A stretch of 64,000 nt of DNA from Yponomeuta sedellus (lineage: Eukaryota; Arthropoda; Insecta; Lepidoptera; Yponomeutidae). The translations under genes were made by a program, and so were the position numbers. The stretch is taken from assembly GCA_934045075.1 (NCBI GenBank), contig OW203736.1, forward strand, positions 17,868,805 to 17,932,804, written 5' to 3'. The notes under the pieces are model-generated. The model saw only the letters and a list, made by a program, of their open reading frames with translations, searched no databases and had not been told where the DNA came from. The stretch's first letter is position 1. Every line of letters begins with the position of its first letter. Below are positions 8,757 to 19,146 of the stretch, piece after piece.

Positions 8757-10526
8757 ATGGCAAATGAGAGTGATAGTAAATTAACATTAATTGAAAATAA
8801 AAAAATAAAAGAATTATTTAAAAGAAGGGGTGTACTTAAGGGGTAGCTTACTCTTTTTAAAAAAATTCTAACGCACATTGAACCCCAAAACCTAACTGCT
8901 GATCAGCTGATAGATCTGGAGCTGCGTATCTCCAGGATGGCGGGCTTATTCAGTGATTTCGAGACGGTACAGGACGAAATAGAAACTTTAACCAGTGAAA
9001 TTGATCAGCAGCTAGAGGAGAGGGAGACCTTTGAAAACTCTTATTACTCTTGTGTATCCAAAGGGAAATCGTACCTTATAAAGGAACCTGAGGCAACGCC
9101 AACTGGAGCAGTCCCTCAAACTGCGCCGCCGAGTCTCTGTGAGTCGATAAAATATCCCGAAATAGCACGACCCACATTTAACGGCGACATAACTCATTGG
9201 ATTCAGTTTAGGGACACCTTTGATGCACTAATACACCAAAGCACATTGAAGCCTATACAAAAGTGCCAAAATCTACGAAGCGGCCTCTCCGGCAGTGCCC
9301 TGGAGGTTATAGGCTCATTGGAGTTCTCAGAGGATAGCTACGCCATAGCATGGCAGCTGTTGTGTGAAAGGTTTAATAATCCGAAGGTTCTCATAAATAA
9401 TCATTTAAGGGCATTATTTAATATAATAATAATATTGGCCTTTTTGCATCTACTTAATGAGATGATTTATACAGCGTCCAGTGGTATCTTCACTCACACT
9501 AGATGGGTGAAGGGACCACTCCGACGCTGTAGTGCCTGGGTCATGGCTTTCCTGACAGCTTAGTCGGCCTAGCCCACAGGAAAGACTAGTCAATACGTGC
9601 GGAGCCAACCAAGCCGCGGGTTTCCTCACGATGTTTTCCTTCACCGTTAGCGTGTGGTATTGCGACTGCAAATTCGCAAATGTACGTAACTTTGAAATTA
9701 AACAAAGTCATTGGTACATGCCCGCACTCGGGATCGAACCTGGGGCTCTCGCTTGCCAGTCTATGGTTCTACCCACTGAGCTACCACCGCTGTATTAATA
9801 TAAACCCGGTGTTAAATGGTGCTGTAGAATTGAGGAACTTTGCTGATAATATCTCAAAGCACATGCGAACGCTTAATACCTTTAAAGATATTTCAACTGA
9901 GGGTTGGGATACACTGGTCATATTTTTTCTTACCAAAAAACTCGATGAATCTCTTCAGAAAAAATGGGAAGAGAAAAATAACACGCGTGTATTACCAACA
10001 TTACAGGACTTCAAGTCTTTTCTGCGAGCTCAGGCTGACCTGTACGACTCGCTGAGTTACACTAAGTTCGAGCATGTTGAGCAACGTGGCCTTCCGAGGA
10101 GGGCATTTGTGACCACGTCCTCGCCGCCCCATTCAAACTCGAAGGTAAACCCTAAACCAAATGGTGCCTCCTATACCCGTGGTCTGTGCCCGTATTGCAA
10201 GGAACCTCATTTTATTTACCAATGCTCGAAATTCTTGGCTCTGGATGTCACGTCACGCATTCGTTCAGTAAAAAGACTAGGTCTCTGCCTGAATTGCCTA
10301 CGCTCCAACCACGTGTTACCAGACTGCCGTGCTACAAACTGCCGGTCATGCAAAGGTAAACATCATACATCTTTATGTTTAGCTACCAATCAAATGCGTC
10401 AGACAACGATGCATGGTGCTGAGGCACCGAACCCACGAATCGAGCAATCGACTAGCCTGGTTACCAACCGACAATCCGTATGCACTGTCTCAAACCAATC
10501 CGCCGATACTAATTTACCAAAATATA
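8757..10526 (+). pseudogene. BEL gag (interrupted)
   Basis: ATG 8757 starts MANESDSKLTLIENKKIKEL. An in-frame TAG sits at 8844-8846, after which the same frame continues through a coiled region and the conserved BEL gag core (PTFNGDITHWIQFRDTFDAL and RSGLSGSALEVIGSL). A SINE interrupts after ALFNI (9427). Gag resumes at 9804 with NPVLNGAVELRNF and ends in three zinc knuckles: CPYCKEPHFIYQC, CLNCLRSNHVLPDC and CRSCKGKHHTSLC. A LINE cuts the sequence near 10527. Gag would package the RNA. This copy is inactive. Confidence 0.88.
9427..9794 (-). mobile_element. Lepidopteran tRNA-derived SINE inside BEL gag
   Basis: On the minus strand it opens with GCGGTGGTAGCTCAGTGGGT, with pol III A and B boxes (B box GGTTCGATCCC). 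It continues into a body with GTGAAGGAAAACATCGTGAG and ends in an AT-rich (ATT)n tail. The target duplication TTAATATAA is exact (9418-9426 and 9795-9803), and removing the insert restores the gag frame (ALFNINPVL). The body block is one I associate with lepidopteran SINEs. Confidence 0.9.
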
Positions 10527-10534
10527 AATGTGTA

Positions 10535-12882
10535 TTATGTAAGCTCGGTTTATATGCTAGGGGACTACAATGCTCACCCGGGAGAGCTTTTCTGTAACGA
10601 GCTTTTAGATTTCTGTTTAGATAATCAGTGGTCTTGCGTAGATATGGAAAGACTACATAATGTATTTACATTTATAAGCGATGCGCATGGGTGTACTAGG
10701 TGGCTTGACCACTGCATCGTGACTGGCGACGCAAAGAGATCTGTTGCCGGAGTGCGAGTGTTACAGGACGTTGCGTGGTCCGATCATCTAGCGTTAGAAA
10801 TATCATGCAACATTGATGTTCTTACACCACAACGTGTTTCAAACAAGTCAGCCTATAATGGAATTCAATGGGGCGAAAGAGATACTGAGCAAATAGACCT
10901 TTTTCACACTATATGCAATGAGAGACTTAAACGAGTGGACTTTCCCTCTGAACTCGCTGAGTGCTGTGATAATTTATGTAGTGATGTGAAGCATAGAAAT
11001 ACCATTGATAGGATGTATAGCGATATAATCTCTATATTAAGTGAAGCTGCTGCAAAGAGTTGTAAGAGGGGGCCCACTCGTAAAAGGAGACACGTTGTGG
11101 GGTGGAACAGGCATGTCTATGATGTTCACAAACAGGCCAGATTGCACTTCCAAATATGGATGGAACATGGAAGGCCTGCTTCCGGACCGCTGTACAATTC
11201 TATGAATGAGTCGAGACGCGTTTTTAGGGCTAAGCTTAGATGGTGTCAAAAAAACTCAGAAAAAATCAAATTAGATATATTAGCATCTCATCATGCTACT
11301 AAAGATTTTAAGCAATTTTGGAAAAAGACCTCTAAGCTCGGTCCACGACCATCTACGCCACTGAACGTTGAGGGTAAAGCTTGTAACCTGGACATAGCTA
11401 ACTTGTTTAAAGACAGCTTCCAAGTTGACCCACCATCGCGGGTCCAGCCGGCGCTGACATCACCTTTGTCGGGGGACCAACTAAAGAATGCGACCCCTAT
11501 TGGGTTCTCGGCTCGTGATGTGGCTCGGGTCATAAGTGGAATGACAAGGGGGAAGTCACCGGGGCATGACAGTATTAGTGTGGAACATTTCAAACATGCT
11601 GGTGTGCACCTGCCAAGGGTTTTGGCAATGTTCTACACTTTCTGTGTACGGCACTGTTACCTGCCGAAAGACTGTCTGCGAACGATTGTTGTGCCCATAG
11701 ACAAGGACAAAACGGGTGATAAATCCGATAAGTCCAACTACAGACCGATCTCACTGGCGACTACTGTGGCTAAGGTGTTGGACTGCTTGCTTGACCAACA
11801 CCTCTCTAAACATTGTAAACTACATGACGGGCAGTTCGGGTTTAGAGCCGGACTGTCAACAGAGACAGCAATTTTAAGTCTCAAGCAAACAGTCCAGTAC
11901 TACACCAACAGGAAGACGCCGGTCTACGCTTGTTTTTTGGACTTATCCAAGGCTTTCGACCTCGTATCTTATGGGTCGCTCTGGCATAAGCTGAGAACCG
12001 AAACCGAGCTTCCGGAACAGCTGATACAAGTGTTTGAATATTGGTACAGCAACCAGACAAATGTAGTAAGATGGTCCGGGCTCCGAGGAGTTCAGCCTGC
12101 GATGCGGTGTGAGACAAGGAGGTCTGACTTCCCCTCGTCTATTTAATGTATATATTAACAAGCTGATTGAGGGGCTTAGCAGTACCAAGATTGGTTGCTC
12201 CATAGATGGAACATGTATAAACAACATTAGCTACGCCGACGACATGGTGCTGCTGAGCCCTTCAATCAGTGGCTTGAGAAAGCTGATCACATCATGTGAG
12301 AAATATGTAGACCAGCATGGGCTAAGGTACAACTCAAAAAAGAGCGAGTTGATGGTGTTTCAGCCCCGCAAACATAAAGTGGACACAGTGCCCCCCGTTA
12401 GGGTAAATGGCGTGGAGTTGAAACGGGCACATCAATTTAAGTACCTAGGCCACTGGGTCACTGAAGACCTGTCAGACGACCTAGATGTTGAATGGGAACG
12501 GAGAGCGCTGGCTGTACGGGGGAACATGCTGGTCCGCAGGTTTGCTCGGTGTGGGGGAGAGGTAAAAGTGACCCTTTTCAAGGCCTATTGCCAATCCTTC
12601 TACACCTGCAGCCTGTGGGCTAGCTGTACCCAGCGGGCTCTCAGCGCTCTCCGCGTACAATACAACAACATCTTCAGGATGCTGCTGGGGCTGCCGCGGT
12701 ACTGCAGTGCCTCAGCCATGTTTGCCGAGGCCCGCACGGACGGCTTTCATGCCATCATGCGCAAGCGGGTAGCATCCTTAATAGAGCGCGTCCGCGGCAG
12801 CGCCAGCGGTATCCTGCAGGTACTGGCTGACAGGCCAGATTGCCCTATGTGGCATCATTTTGAACAGATGCATGTGAATTAG
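10535..12882 (+). pseudogene. LINE endonuclease (C-terminal end) and reverse transcriptase
   Basis: It begins in the apurinic-type endonuclease (MLGDYNAHPG, later AWSDHLALE). The RT follows with the N-terminal block KDFKQFWKK, NYRPISLATTVAKVLD, FLDLSKAFDLVSYGSLWHKL, then VRQGGLTSPRLFNVYIN and SYADDMVLL (YADD catalytic motif), and the thumb region to TAG 12880-12882. A frameshift between about 12040 and 12115 separates the two RT halves. The class is CR1/jockey-like by motif, with the clade uncertain. Confidence 0.85.
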
Positions 12883-12914
12883 TCAATCAATCGTTGATTG
12901 ACTAATTTACATGC
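12870..12914. repeat. 21-bp near-perfect hairpin at LINE 3' end
   Basis: GCATGTGAATTAGTCAATCAA, a 3-nt loop, then its reverse complement with one mismatch. It overlaps the ORF stop codon. It could be structural RNA for the LINE 3' end or an inverted micro-duplication. Confidence 0.75.
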
Positions 12915-13040
12915 AGATTAGTTGACTTATAAATTAGGCTATAGTAAATTTACAATTTTATTTAAATTTTTAAGGCTAGGTTAAGTTATATGGATTTTGT
13001 ATGGTCCGAAATAAACGATTATATATATATACAAAAAAAA

Positions 13041-14974
13041 AAAAAAATATTGTCAACGGCTCAAGTCAAGGTTATAGATTCAAATAACGAAACCCATACG
13101 TTGCGAACTTTGCTCGACTCCGGCTCGCAATCAAATTACCTATCTCAGGCAGCATGTCAACTTTTACAATTACCAACAAATTCTATAAACATGGAAGTAT
13201 TAGGGTTCAACGGGAACATTACCAAAATAAACCAACTGTGTGACTTAACGATCCGATCTAACGATAACTCATTCACAACCAATCTGACATGCATTGTGGC
13301 ACCGAAAATTCATATCCTACCCCCTGTCACAGATAAAATTTCGCATCAGTCCCTTAAAATTCCATCGCGTTGCAAATTAGGCGATGATACATTTCACAAA
13401 GGGGGGGAAATAGATATGATTATAGGTGCTTAACTTTTTTACCAATTATTGTGCATTGGTCAAGTCCGTCTTGGTGAAGGTCTGCCAATATTGCAAAGAA
13501 CTCGATTAGGCTGGGTGGTTTCAGGTGCGATTAATGTGCCCAACCAACCACAACATATTGCTTGTAATCTTGTAATTAATAACATGCGGAGCTTGTGGGG
13601 CACAAGCGAAGCACAGCCCTCCTCTCTGTTACCAAATGATGAAAAAACCCAATGTGAAAAAATATTCAGCACTCATACACGGACTTCTGATGGTAACTTC
13701 TTGGTCTCGCTTCCCCTCAAAGAACCAACGACCTGCCTAGGTCAATCACGACCAGCGGCTTATAAACGATTTAAGACTCTAGAGTCAAAGTTTGAGCGAG
13801 ACCATAAATATGTAAACTTTATGTCAGAATTTCAAAGGTCGGGGCATATGATTGAAACCAAGTCGACTGAACCTTGTAATTACCTACGCCACCACGCTGT
13901 CATTAATCTAAAAAAGGCAACTACCCCTCTCCGTGTTGTTATCGATGCGTCCTATAAAACTAGTACTGGTAAATCTCTTAATGATTTACAGTACAAGGGC
14001 GAAGTGAACCAAGACGATTTAACCGATATTTTATTAAGATTTAGAAAACATAAATTTATACTGAACGCGGATATTGAAAAAATGTACCGAATGATTTATG
14101 TCAATCCAAACCAACAAAACCTTCAATGTATATTGTGGCGCGAAAATCCTACAGAACCCTTACGCACGTACAAGTTAATCACGCTTAGCTTCGGATTGAA
14201 GTGCGCCCCGTACCTAGCTACTCGATGTTTGATTCAGTTGGCCCGCGAGAATAAAAACAGGTTTCCCGAGGCGGCCGCAGCGATAACTACCGATTTTTAC
14301 ATGGACGATTTATTGCACGGCGGCGATGATGAGCGGTTAGTGGCAGAAACAGCTGTTCAGATCGATAGCATTCTTCGTGAGGCGAACTTCAAACTGCATA
14401 AGTGGCAATCAAATTCTCCAACCGTGCAAAATGCGGTAAGTTCACACACCCAATCAAGCATCGAACCCCTGGGGCGAGGCGAAACCCACAAAGTGTTAGG
14501 GCTCGCATGGAATTGTAGTAGTGATGAATTATCACATACCTTGAAAAAAGAAACGGTACCAAATAAATTAACCAAACGTAAAGTTTTATCCATCGCTTCT
14601 GCTATTTTTGATCCACTAGGGCTATTAGGTCCAATCATAATTATTGCTAAATGCTTAATAAGTAAAATGTGGAAATTAAAACTAGGGTGGGACGAAGCAC
14701 TCCCTACCTATTTACAAAACGAATGGATTTTTTTTACAACAATTTGGTATCATTAGAAGCTTTAAAAATACCTAGACATGCAATTACCAATGATTACGTA
14801 ACCCTTCAAATTCATGGCTTCAGTGACAGTTCATTGACTGCATATGGAGCGCAAATATATTTGCGTTCTATAGACAATAAAGGAAATATTACAGTGCGTT
14901 TGTTATGCTCGAAGTCAAGAGTAGCGCGCCAAGAAACTATTCCTAGGCTATAATTAAGAGCTACATTGTTATTA
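13041..14974 (+). pseudogene. BEL pol: protease and reverse transcriptase
   Basis: Protease: TLLDSGSQSNYLS (DSG active site), ending IDMIIGA. An in-frame TAA at 13431-13433 follows. The same frame continues with the Pao-type RT region: LPILQRTRLGWVVSG, RVVIDAS, FILNADIEKMYRMI, TTDFYMDDLLHGGD (YMDD), and the connection domain to AIFDPLGLLGPI. A frameshift lies in a T-run near 14730. The next block IHGFSDSSLTAYGAQIY ends IPRL followed by TAA, where this family usually has a Glu codon. A SINE truncates it at about 14975. Confidence 0.9.
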
Positions 14975-15110
14975 GCACATTTAAAAACCTATTTAGAGGC
15001 TAAAAATTTCACCCATGCCGGGATTCGAACCCGCAACCTCTGGCTATCCGTACCAGCGCTCTACCAATTGAGCCAATGGGCGACTCACGGCATCAGTGAA
15101 ATTTCGAACC
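14975..15110 (-). repeat. tRNA-headed SINE, copy 2
   Basis: Reverse orientation of the unit at 6052. The tRNA-like head is at 15010-15082 (minus), with loop bases ACGGATA, so the would-be anticodon is GGA with C instead of U at position 33. It interrupts the BEL sequence after LLLAHL. The sequence beyond its 5' end (CAATATTCTCTGTATTACG) is also shared with copy 3 at 63816-63835. Confidence 0.72.
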
Positions 15111-15660
15111 TCTTTACAATATTCTCTGTATTACGTATATTATGTATATTATGTATTACGTAGTGCATTAAAAATAAAAATAGTGTAATTAGCACTGTTG
15201 TATAACAAAGTAATTAATGCACTAAAGCTTCAATTGGCAAGAATTGGCTTTATGCTGTTCATTGACTGCAAATATAAGTTTGTGTCGAACTTTTTGAATG
15301 GCAAGTGTACCAACCGTAACGATTTCTCAAACATAAAACATGCAACTTAAAAGTTTAGTCAACAATTATTACAGCCTTCAAACATCATAATCACAATAAC
15401 ACTAATAATATTTGTTAATAATAATAATAACAGTCTCAATTTTAATAAGTATCAGGTATGGAGGAGAACATGATGAAAAAGTGACAAGCTCAATGTATGG
15501 TTGGATCTTACACCATTATAAAAATGCGCTTAGAAGTTTATTTTAAATAGAAAACTATTTAAGTTTAAAAACTATTTAGAGGCTAAAAATTTCACCCACG
15601 AAATTTTTTGCCTCTAAATAGTTTTTAAATTTGTCCTTAGCACGGGTGAGTGCAACAAAA
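15111..15660. other. AT-rich sequence with SINE 3'-end stubs and a hairpin
   Basis: 15155-15185 and 15610-15655 match the SINE 3' tail (AGCACGGG/TTAGTGCATTAAAAATAA type) in plus orientation. An inverted repeat sits at 15564-15629. No coding frame is credible. The segment lies between the SINE and the end of the TE-X gene. Confidence 0.5.
15564..15629. repeat. 29-bp hairpin made of SINE 3' sequence
   Basis: TTTAAAAACTATTTAGAGGC... (29 bp), 8-nt spacer, then the reverse complement with one mismatch. Both arms derive from the CCTCTAAATAGTTTTTAAA part of the SINE, so it is a head-to-head partial duplication. Confidence 0.8.
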
Positions 15661-15669
15661 AGAATATAA

Positions 15670-16198
15670 CTATTTAAGTTGTGATGAAGTGGACGGTACA
15701 GGGACGTTAATTTTTTTAATGGTTATATCGGAGAGAACTTCTATACAATTTTGTTTTGCTGTATCAGAAGGGACATTTTCAGCTTGTGAGCCCATAACAT
15801 TCTCTATAAAACCTAAATGTTTCCCATGAATGCAAATTTCTGAAGGTTCACAATCAAAACAACTCATATTGCATAAAGTTGTACTTGGTGCAGACTTCTC
15901 CCAAAGAACTTGATACACGGAAAAGGTGCCCCTGAATGGTTTTAATGTTCTGGGAATCAAGTTTTCTTTTAGTAAGATATCGTTTGTCTCTATTTTTTTC
16001 ACAACTATGTTATCATTTTCAATGCAACTTTTCATCAAATCGTAAAATTGTTGGAACGTTCCTATATCTTTCCCAAAAGTGACCATTCGGTCCGCAGTCC
16101 TTTTTAGAGTTGCTCCTACTCCATCAGGAGCACCTTTTCCGTGTCCTGACTCTGAATAATTCCACGTAACTGTTTTAAGGGAAGGGAAGTCTTTAGAG
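15670..16198 (-). pseudogene. TE-X protein, C-terminal part
   Basis: Continues the frame of 19147-21083 across the Q1 insertion. It starts SKDFPSLKTVTWNYSESGHG, followed by KGAPDGVGATLKRTADRMV, which I take as the third acidic (Glu) catalytic region. It then runs through SVYQVLWEKS and a Cys-rich stretch (CNMSCFDCEPSEIC) to the stop at 15670. The SGHGKGAPDGVG pattern is highly distinctive. I recall it from uncharacterised insect and fish proteins but cannot assign a superfamily. Confidence 0.6.
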
Positions 16199-16202
16199 AA
16201 TT
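16199..16202. other. Left AATT target duplication of Q1
   Basis: AATT is repeated at 19143-19146. Removing 16203-19146 restores the TE-X gene: ...LISQF joins SKDFPSL in frame. Confidence 0.8.
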
Positions 16203-16341
16203 CGGGCAGTATATTTTTTATTTTGTTCTTATTTTATATTTTTTTCTTAAAGTAGAAGTAATTTCTAGAGACTAATTTCATTTTTTCAGTGATTTGTTAA
16301 GTTTATTAGTATAAATTATTTATTTAAAATATTTGAAAGCG

Positions 16342-16349
16342 TGACGTCA
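16342..16349. promoter_or_regulatory. CRE palindrome TGACGTCA, left end of Q1
   Basis: Perfect cAMP-response/AP-1-family palindrome about 140 bp inside the terminus, upstream of the THAP ORF. The mirror copy at 18985-18992 is about 150 bp inside the other end. Confidence 0.5.
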
Positions 16350-16673
16350 TATTTTTCGAGTGCACACGCCGAAACGTCGCGCTAACCGTCACACTGATTT
16401 GCTGTCACAGCAACAGACGTTTTTTTCACAGACAAGGAATTTCACTTCTTCTTTCTTTCGAGAGTGCCTTTTTGTTGGTTGTTGTTGTGTTTATCTATTG
16501 AAGTTTATCTTTATTTTCTGTACTTTTGCTGTTACCGACGATTTTGCTTTTACCTTGGACACTGATTGATAGCTTACACGTTGACCTGGCTTTGAGACTC
16601 AACTACTGGACCTGGATTTGGAGAACTACTTATCTATTTGAACACGTACTTTGCCATTCCTCGAACGATCAAA

Positions 16674-16880
16674 ATGAATCGTGGTTTTTTTACTACATGC
16701 TTTGTGCCATCCTGTGGAAACACTACATATAACACTAAAGACAAAGTTTTTGTGCATGTCCCAAAGACATTGAAGTTGAAATGGTGTCGTCAACTCGGCG
16801 TTGAATACAAACCTCGTCTATATTGCTGTGAAGACCACTTGAATGTAAGTGTGCATTATAGCTGTAGGTACCTGCCGTAA
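16674..16880 (+). CDS. THAP-type zinc finger ORF of element Q (first exon or fragment)
   Basis: ATG 16674 starts MNRGFFTTCFVPSCGN. The spacing C-x4-C ... KLKWCRQLGVEYKP ... YCCEDHL fits the C2CH zinc finger of THAP domains (Cys, Cys, an aromatic Trp core, Cys-x2-His). THAP domains bind DNA and are found in P-element, Kolobok and related transposases. After DHLN the sequence GTAAGT (about 16843) looks like a splice donor, so the ORF end at 16880 is probably read-through into an intron. In copy 2 a 160-bp deletion removes most of it. Confidence 0.6.
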   Translation: MNRGFFTTCFVPSCGNTTYNTKDKVFVHVPKTLKLKWCRQLGVEYKPRLYCCEDHLNVSVHYSCRYLP

Positions 16881-16893
16881 ACTGTTTGTAGCA

Positions 16894-17614
16894 TTATATT
16901 ATGTTAGTAGAACTTAGTGCACTGCCTATTTTATTTTCGTAACCAGAAAAAAAAACAAACAAAAACATGGCTAGTGAATTTGAGACACCTTGTCTCTTGC
17001 ATTCGCCCAAAAAGTTATGCAAGATACTTGGATCTTTCTTGTCCAATTTAATTTTTTTGCTAGGGCCCACAAAAATATTCTCAGACTCTATTGGAATCGA
17101 TTGTACTGCGGATAGAGCTGACTTTTTCCAGTAACATGCCACTGATATTGAAGATGGCTCGCTGCTTCGTTTGTTTAGCTAATAAAGAAACATCAGAGAG
17201 AGCTTGCATCCACCTGCAAAAGCGGCAAAACCATCGCACGACGTGTCCAGTATAACTCCTTCTCTTTCGTCTATCGAAGTAGTCACTAAATAATGTTTTT
17301 TATTTACTTTGTGCTCTGGAACTACTTTACACCGTACACTACAATTTGAGTTTGTTCGCCTTAGTTCGACGAAGCCCACAGGAGAATCGACGTACGGTCC
17401 TTTGAAGACCTTAAAGAAAGAAGTAAATAGTTAGTGATGCATTTTCGGAAAGATAATGTACAAACACAACCTTAATAAAATATACTTACATTAAAGCTTT
17501 AGCGCCGCGTATTTCAGCCACGTTATGCTTGTCACTAGCAGCAACATACTCCAGTATCATCATACTGTCCATTTTTGGCAAGTTATTAGTGGTGGCTTGA
17601 ACGTATTGGTCCAT
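16894..17614 (-). pseudogene. SWIM-type (YqaJ-associated) gene of element Q, copy 1
   Basis: ATG 17612-17614 starts exon 1 (MDQYVQATTNNLPK...). A donor GTAAGT follows ALM, and exon 2 begins SSKDAYVDSPVGFVELRRTN. The downstream region (VVPEHKVNKKHYLVTTSIDE, then AGGCK and ACYWKKSALSAVQS) resembles the SWIM-like Cys/His region that precedes YqaJ-type nucleases in some insect proteins. Two expected ligands are changed (HDC to DGF, CKH to CKL). There is a stop after MFLY, then further homology downstream. I infer a decayed partner gene. Confidence 0.55.
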
Positions 17615-17620
17615 TTTCGT

Positions 17621-18717
17621 CCATTTCGTTTGGTTTGCAAAGATTTTGTAAATAATTATAATTTAAATTTTAATAATATAATATTGTTATCAATAGACTG
17701 TATGAGTGCAGCTTCGCCTTACCTTCGAGTCGGCCTCGAAGACCTAGAGGGTAAAGCTAGGCTGTCTACGTGTAATTACCCAGGATACTCTCCTGAGGCA
17801 ACGTAAGTTAGTAACCAGTCCCACCTGGAATTATAAATTCCAGGTTACCGAGGTCTATGGAACTGCTAGTGAGCAGCCTGTGGTTGTGTAACTGTCTGGT
17901 AAATGCGTGTAGAAGTTATTGATTGTATACTGTTGGTGTATACTAACTGTGGTATGTTTCGGTTAGGTGGGGTGCAGATAGATAGAATAGGACTTTTATT
18001 AGGGCCGAAAAAATTTGTTACTATGGGTGAATCTAGTTAGTGAAGAATGGTCAATGAGTAGTTATGATGAATTACCTTGTGGTCCAGAAGTCAAGTCTCA
18101 CTTTAAAATTAATTTAATATTTTATTTATAAAACACTCAACAACACTTAACAAAAAAAAAAATCTTGCAGGTCTTGTGGGTAAAGTTGGGGGCGGCGGAG
18201 AAGTCCGACAGAACCCTTGAGCAACGCTGGGGAGCTCCAAGGGATGCGTCTGTGATGTATGAGGTCGTGGGTCGTGGGTATGAAACAGCAGCAGCAGTTC
18301 GACGATTGTGCACACGTATAATCGTGGTAATCGTACTCGTATTTGCCTTCGCACTCGCAGCGTAGTCGCGGTGGGTGGGCTTTGTCGTCTCAGCGTATCA
18401 AGCCGTGGGGTGACGTTGGGTTTCGTTATTATCGTTGGGCGCCAGTGAAACGTTTTATAACTTTTATAATTAATAAATAAACTCTGGAACGACTTTAGGT
18501 GTGGTTTTATTTGTAGAATTGTAGTAATATTAACAGAAAACTGGATAAAAACGGATAAACGGAGAAGCAGGTAAAAAGTCAGATCTGGTCAAAGCGTAAA
18601 GTAGTAGTGTGAAAAATGAGGGAAATCGAAGAATGAGTGACATACATAATTTAAATATTTGAAAATGATAGATGGAAAAAGAAATAAAAATGGTGTAAAG
18701 AGGTTTGCACCGTCACA
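17621..18717. mobile_element. 1.1-kb insertion in Q1
   Basis: Copy 2 of Q is continuous where copy 1 has this segment (junctions CCATTTTCGT|CC... and ...CACA|AGGTAATC). It has no credible ORF. It contains a perfect 10-bp hairpin at 17823-17845 and a GC-rich stretch at 18160-18450. The minus strand starts TGTGACGG, and TG...CA-like ends hint at an LTR-type fragment. No target duplication is clear. Confidence 0.55.
17823..17845. repeat. Perfect 10-bp hairpin
   Basis: ACCTGGAATT, loop ATA, AATTCCAGGT. It lies in the noncoding insertion in Q1. Confidence 0.7.
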
Positions 18718-18984
18718 AGGTAATCTAAATCCAGGTTCTAAGAGCGTTCGTCGTGTTAAGCGATAGAGAAGTCCGTGACTGAATAGCCGGGTCTATGAAG
18801 AAGCTTCCAATCGGTGTCCAGGGTGTATGCAAAGTCGTCGGATAAAAATAATGTAAGAAATAACTAGTACGGAGAACTGGGAAAACACAAACCAAAGTTT
18901 GACATGCACGCATGACACTTGATGACAGCAAGTCTTTTTATAGGTAGCGTAGTGTTGCCATAAGTTATATTTATCTTTAAAATG

Positions 18985-18992
18985 TGACGTCA
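18985..18992. promoter_or_regulatory. CRE palindrome TGACGTCA, right end of Q1
   Basis: Located upstream of the minus-strand SWIM-type gene, with a TATA-like TATAAAA about 45 bp further inside (around 18936-18942 on the minus strand). It mirrors the site at 16342-16349. Confidence 0.5.
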
Positions 18993-19146
18993 TCAGAAGG
19001 TCAAATGAAGGTTATTGTTTTTTTGCAAAAATAACGCTCATCTTCCGTAATATTTATCTGAAATATAGAAAATATGGTTACATAGATGTTAATCTCGAAA
19101 TCGTTTTTGATTCAGCCCTCAAGAAAAAAAATAGGCTTTGCGAATT

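Larger units (their letters stand above)
10527..13040 (+). mobile_element. CR1/jockey-like LINE inserted in BEL
   Basis: A 5'-truncated non-LTR element starts inside the endonuclease and ends with an A-run (about 13024-13037). It sits in the BEL sequence TTACCAAAATA|TTGTCAACGG. Removing it joins BEL gag (NLPK) to the protease (ILSTAQVKV) in frame. The AAAATAT at both edges is a plausible short target duplication. A 21-bp hairpin follows the ORF at 12870-12914. Confidence 0.85.
16203..19142. mobile_element. Element Q, copy 1 (THAP + SWIM-type genes)
   Basis: The ends are CGGGCAGTATATTTTTTATT and, on the other strand, CGCAAAGCCTATTTTTTTTC. These form an imperfect terminal inverted repeat of about 23 bp (16 matches). 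Flanks are AATT on both sides. A second copy, inverted, is at 45518-47206, also between AATT repeats. It carries a plus-strand THAP-type ORF and a convergent minus-strand SWIM-type gene, plus its own 1.1-kb insertion (17621-18717). Both ends carry TGACGTCA (16342-16349, 18985-18992). The superfamily is unknown. This copy is non-autonomous. Confidence 0.75.

Noticed and set aside
18165..18365. ORF in the Q1 insertion ending in a hydrophobic VIVLVFAFALA stretch
   Set aside because: No homologous frame elsewhere. The segment is absent from the sibling Q copy and GC-rich, so the open frame is probably fortuitous.
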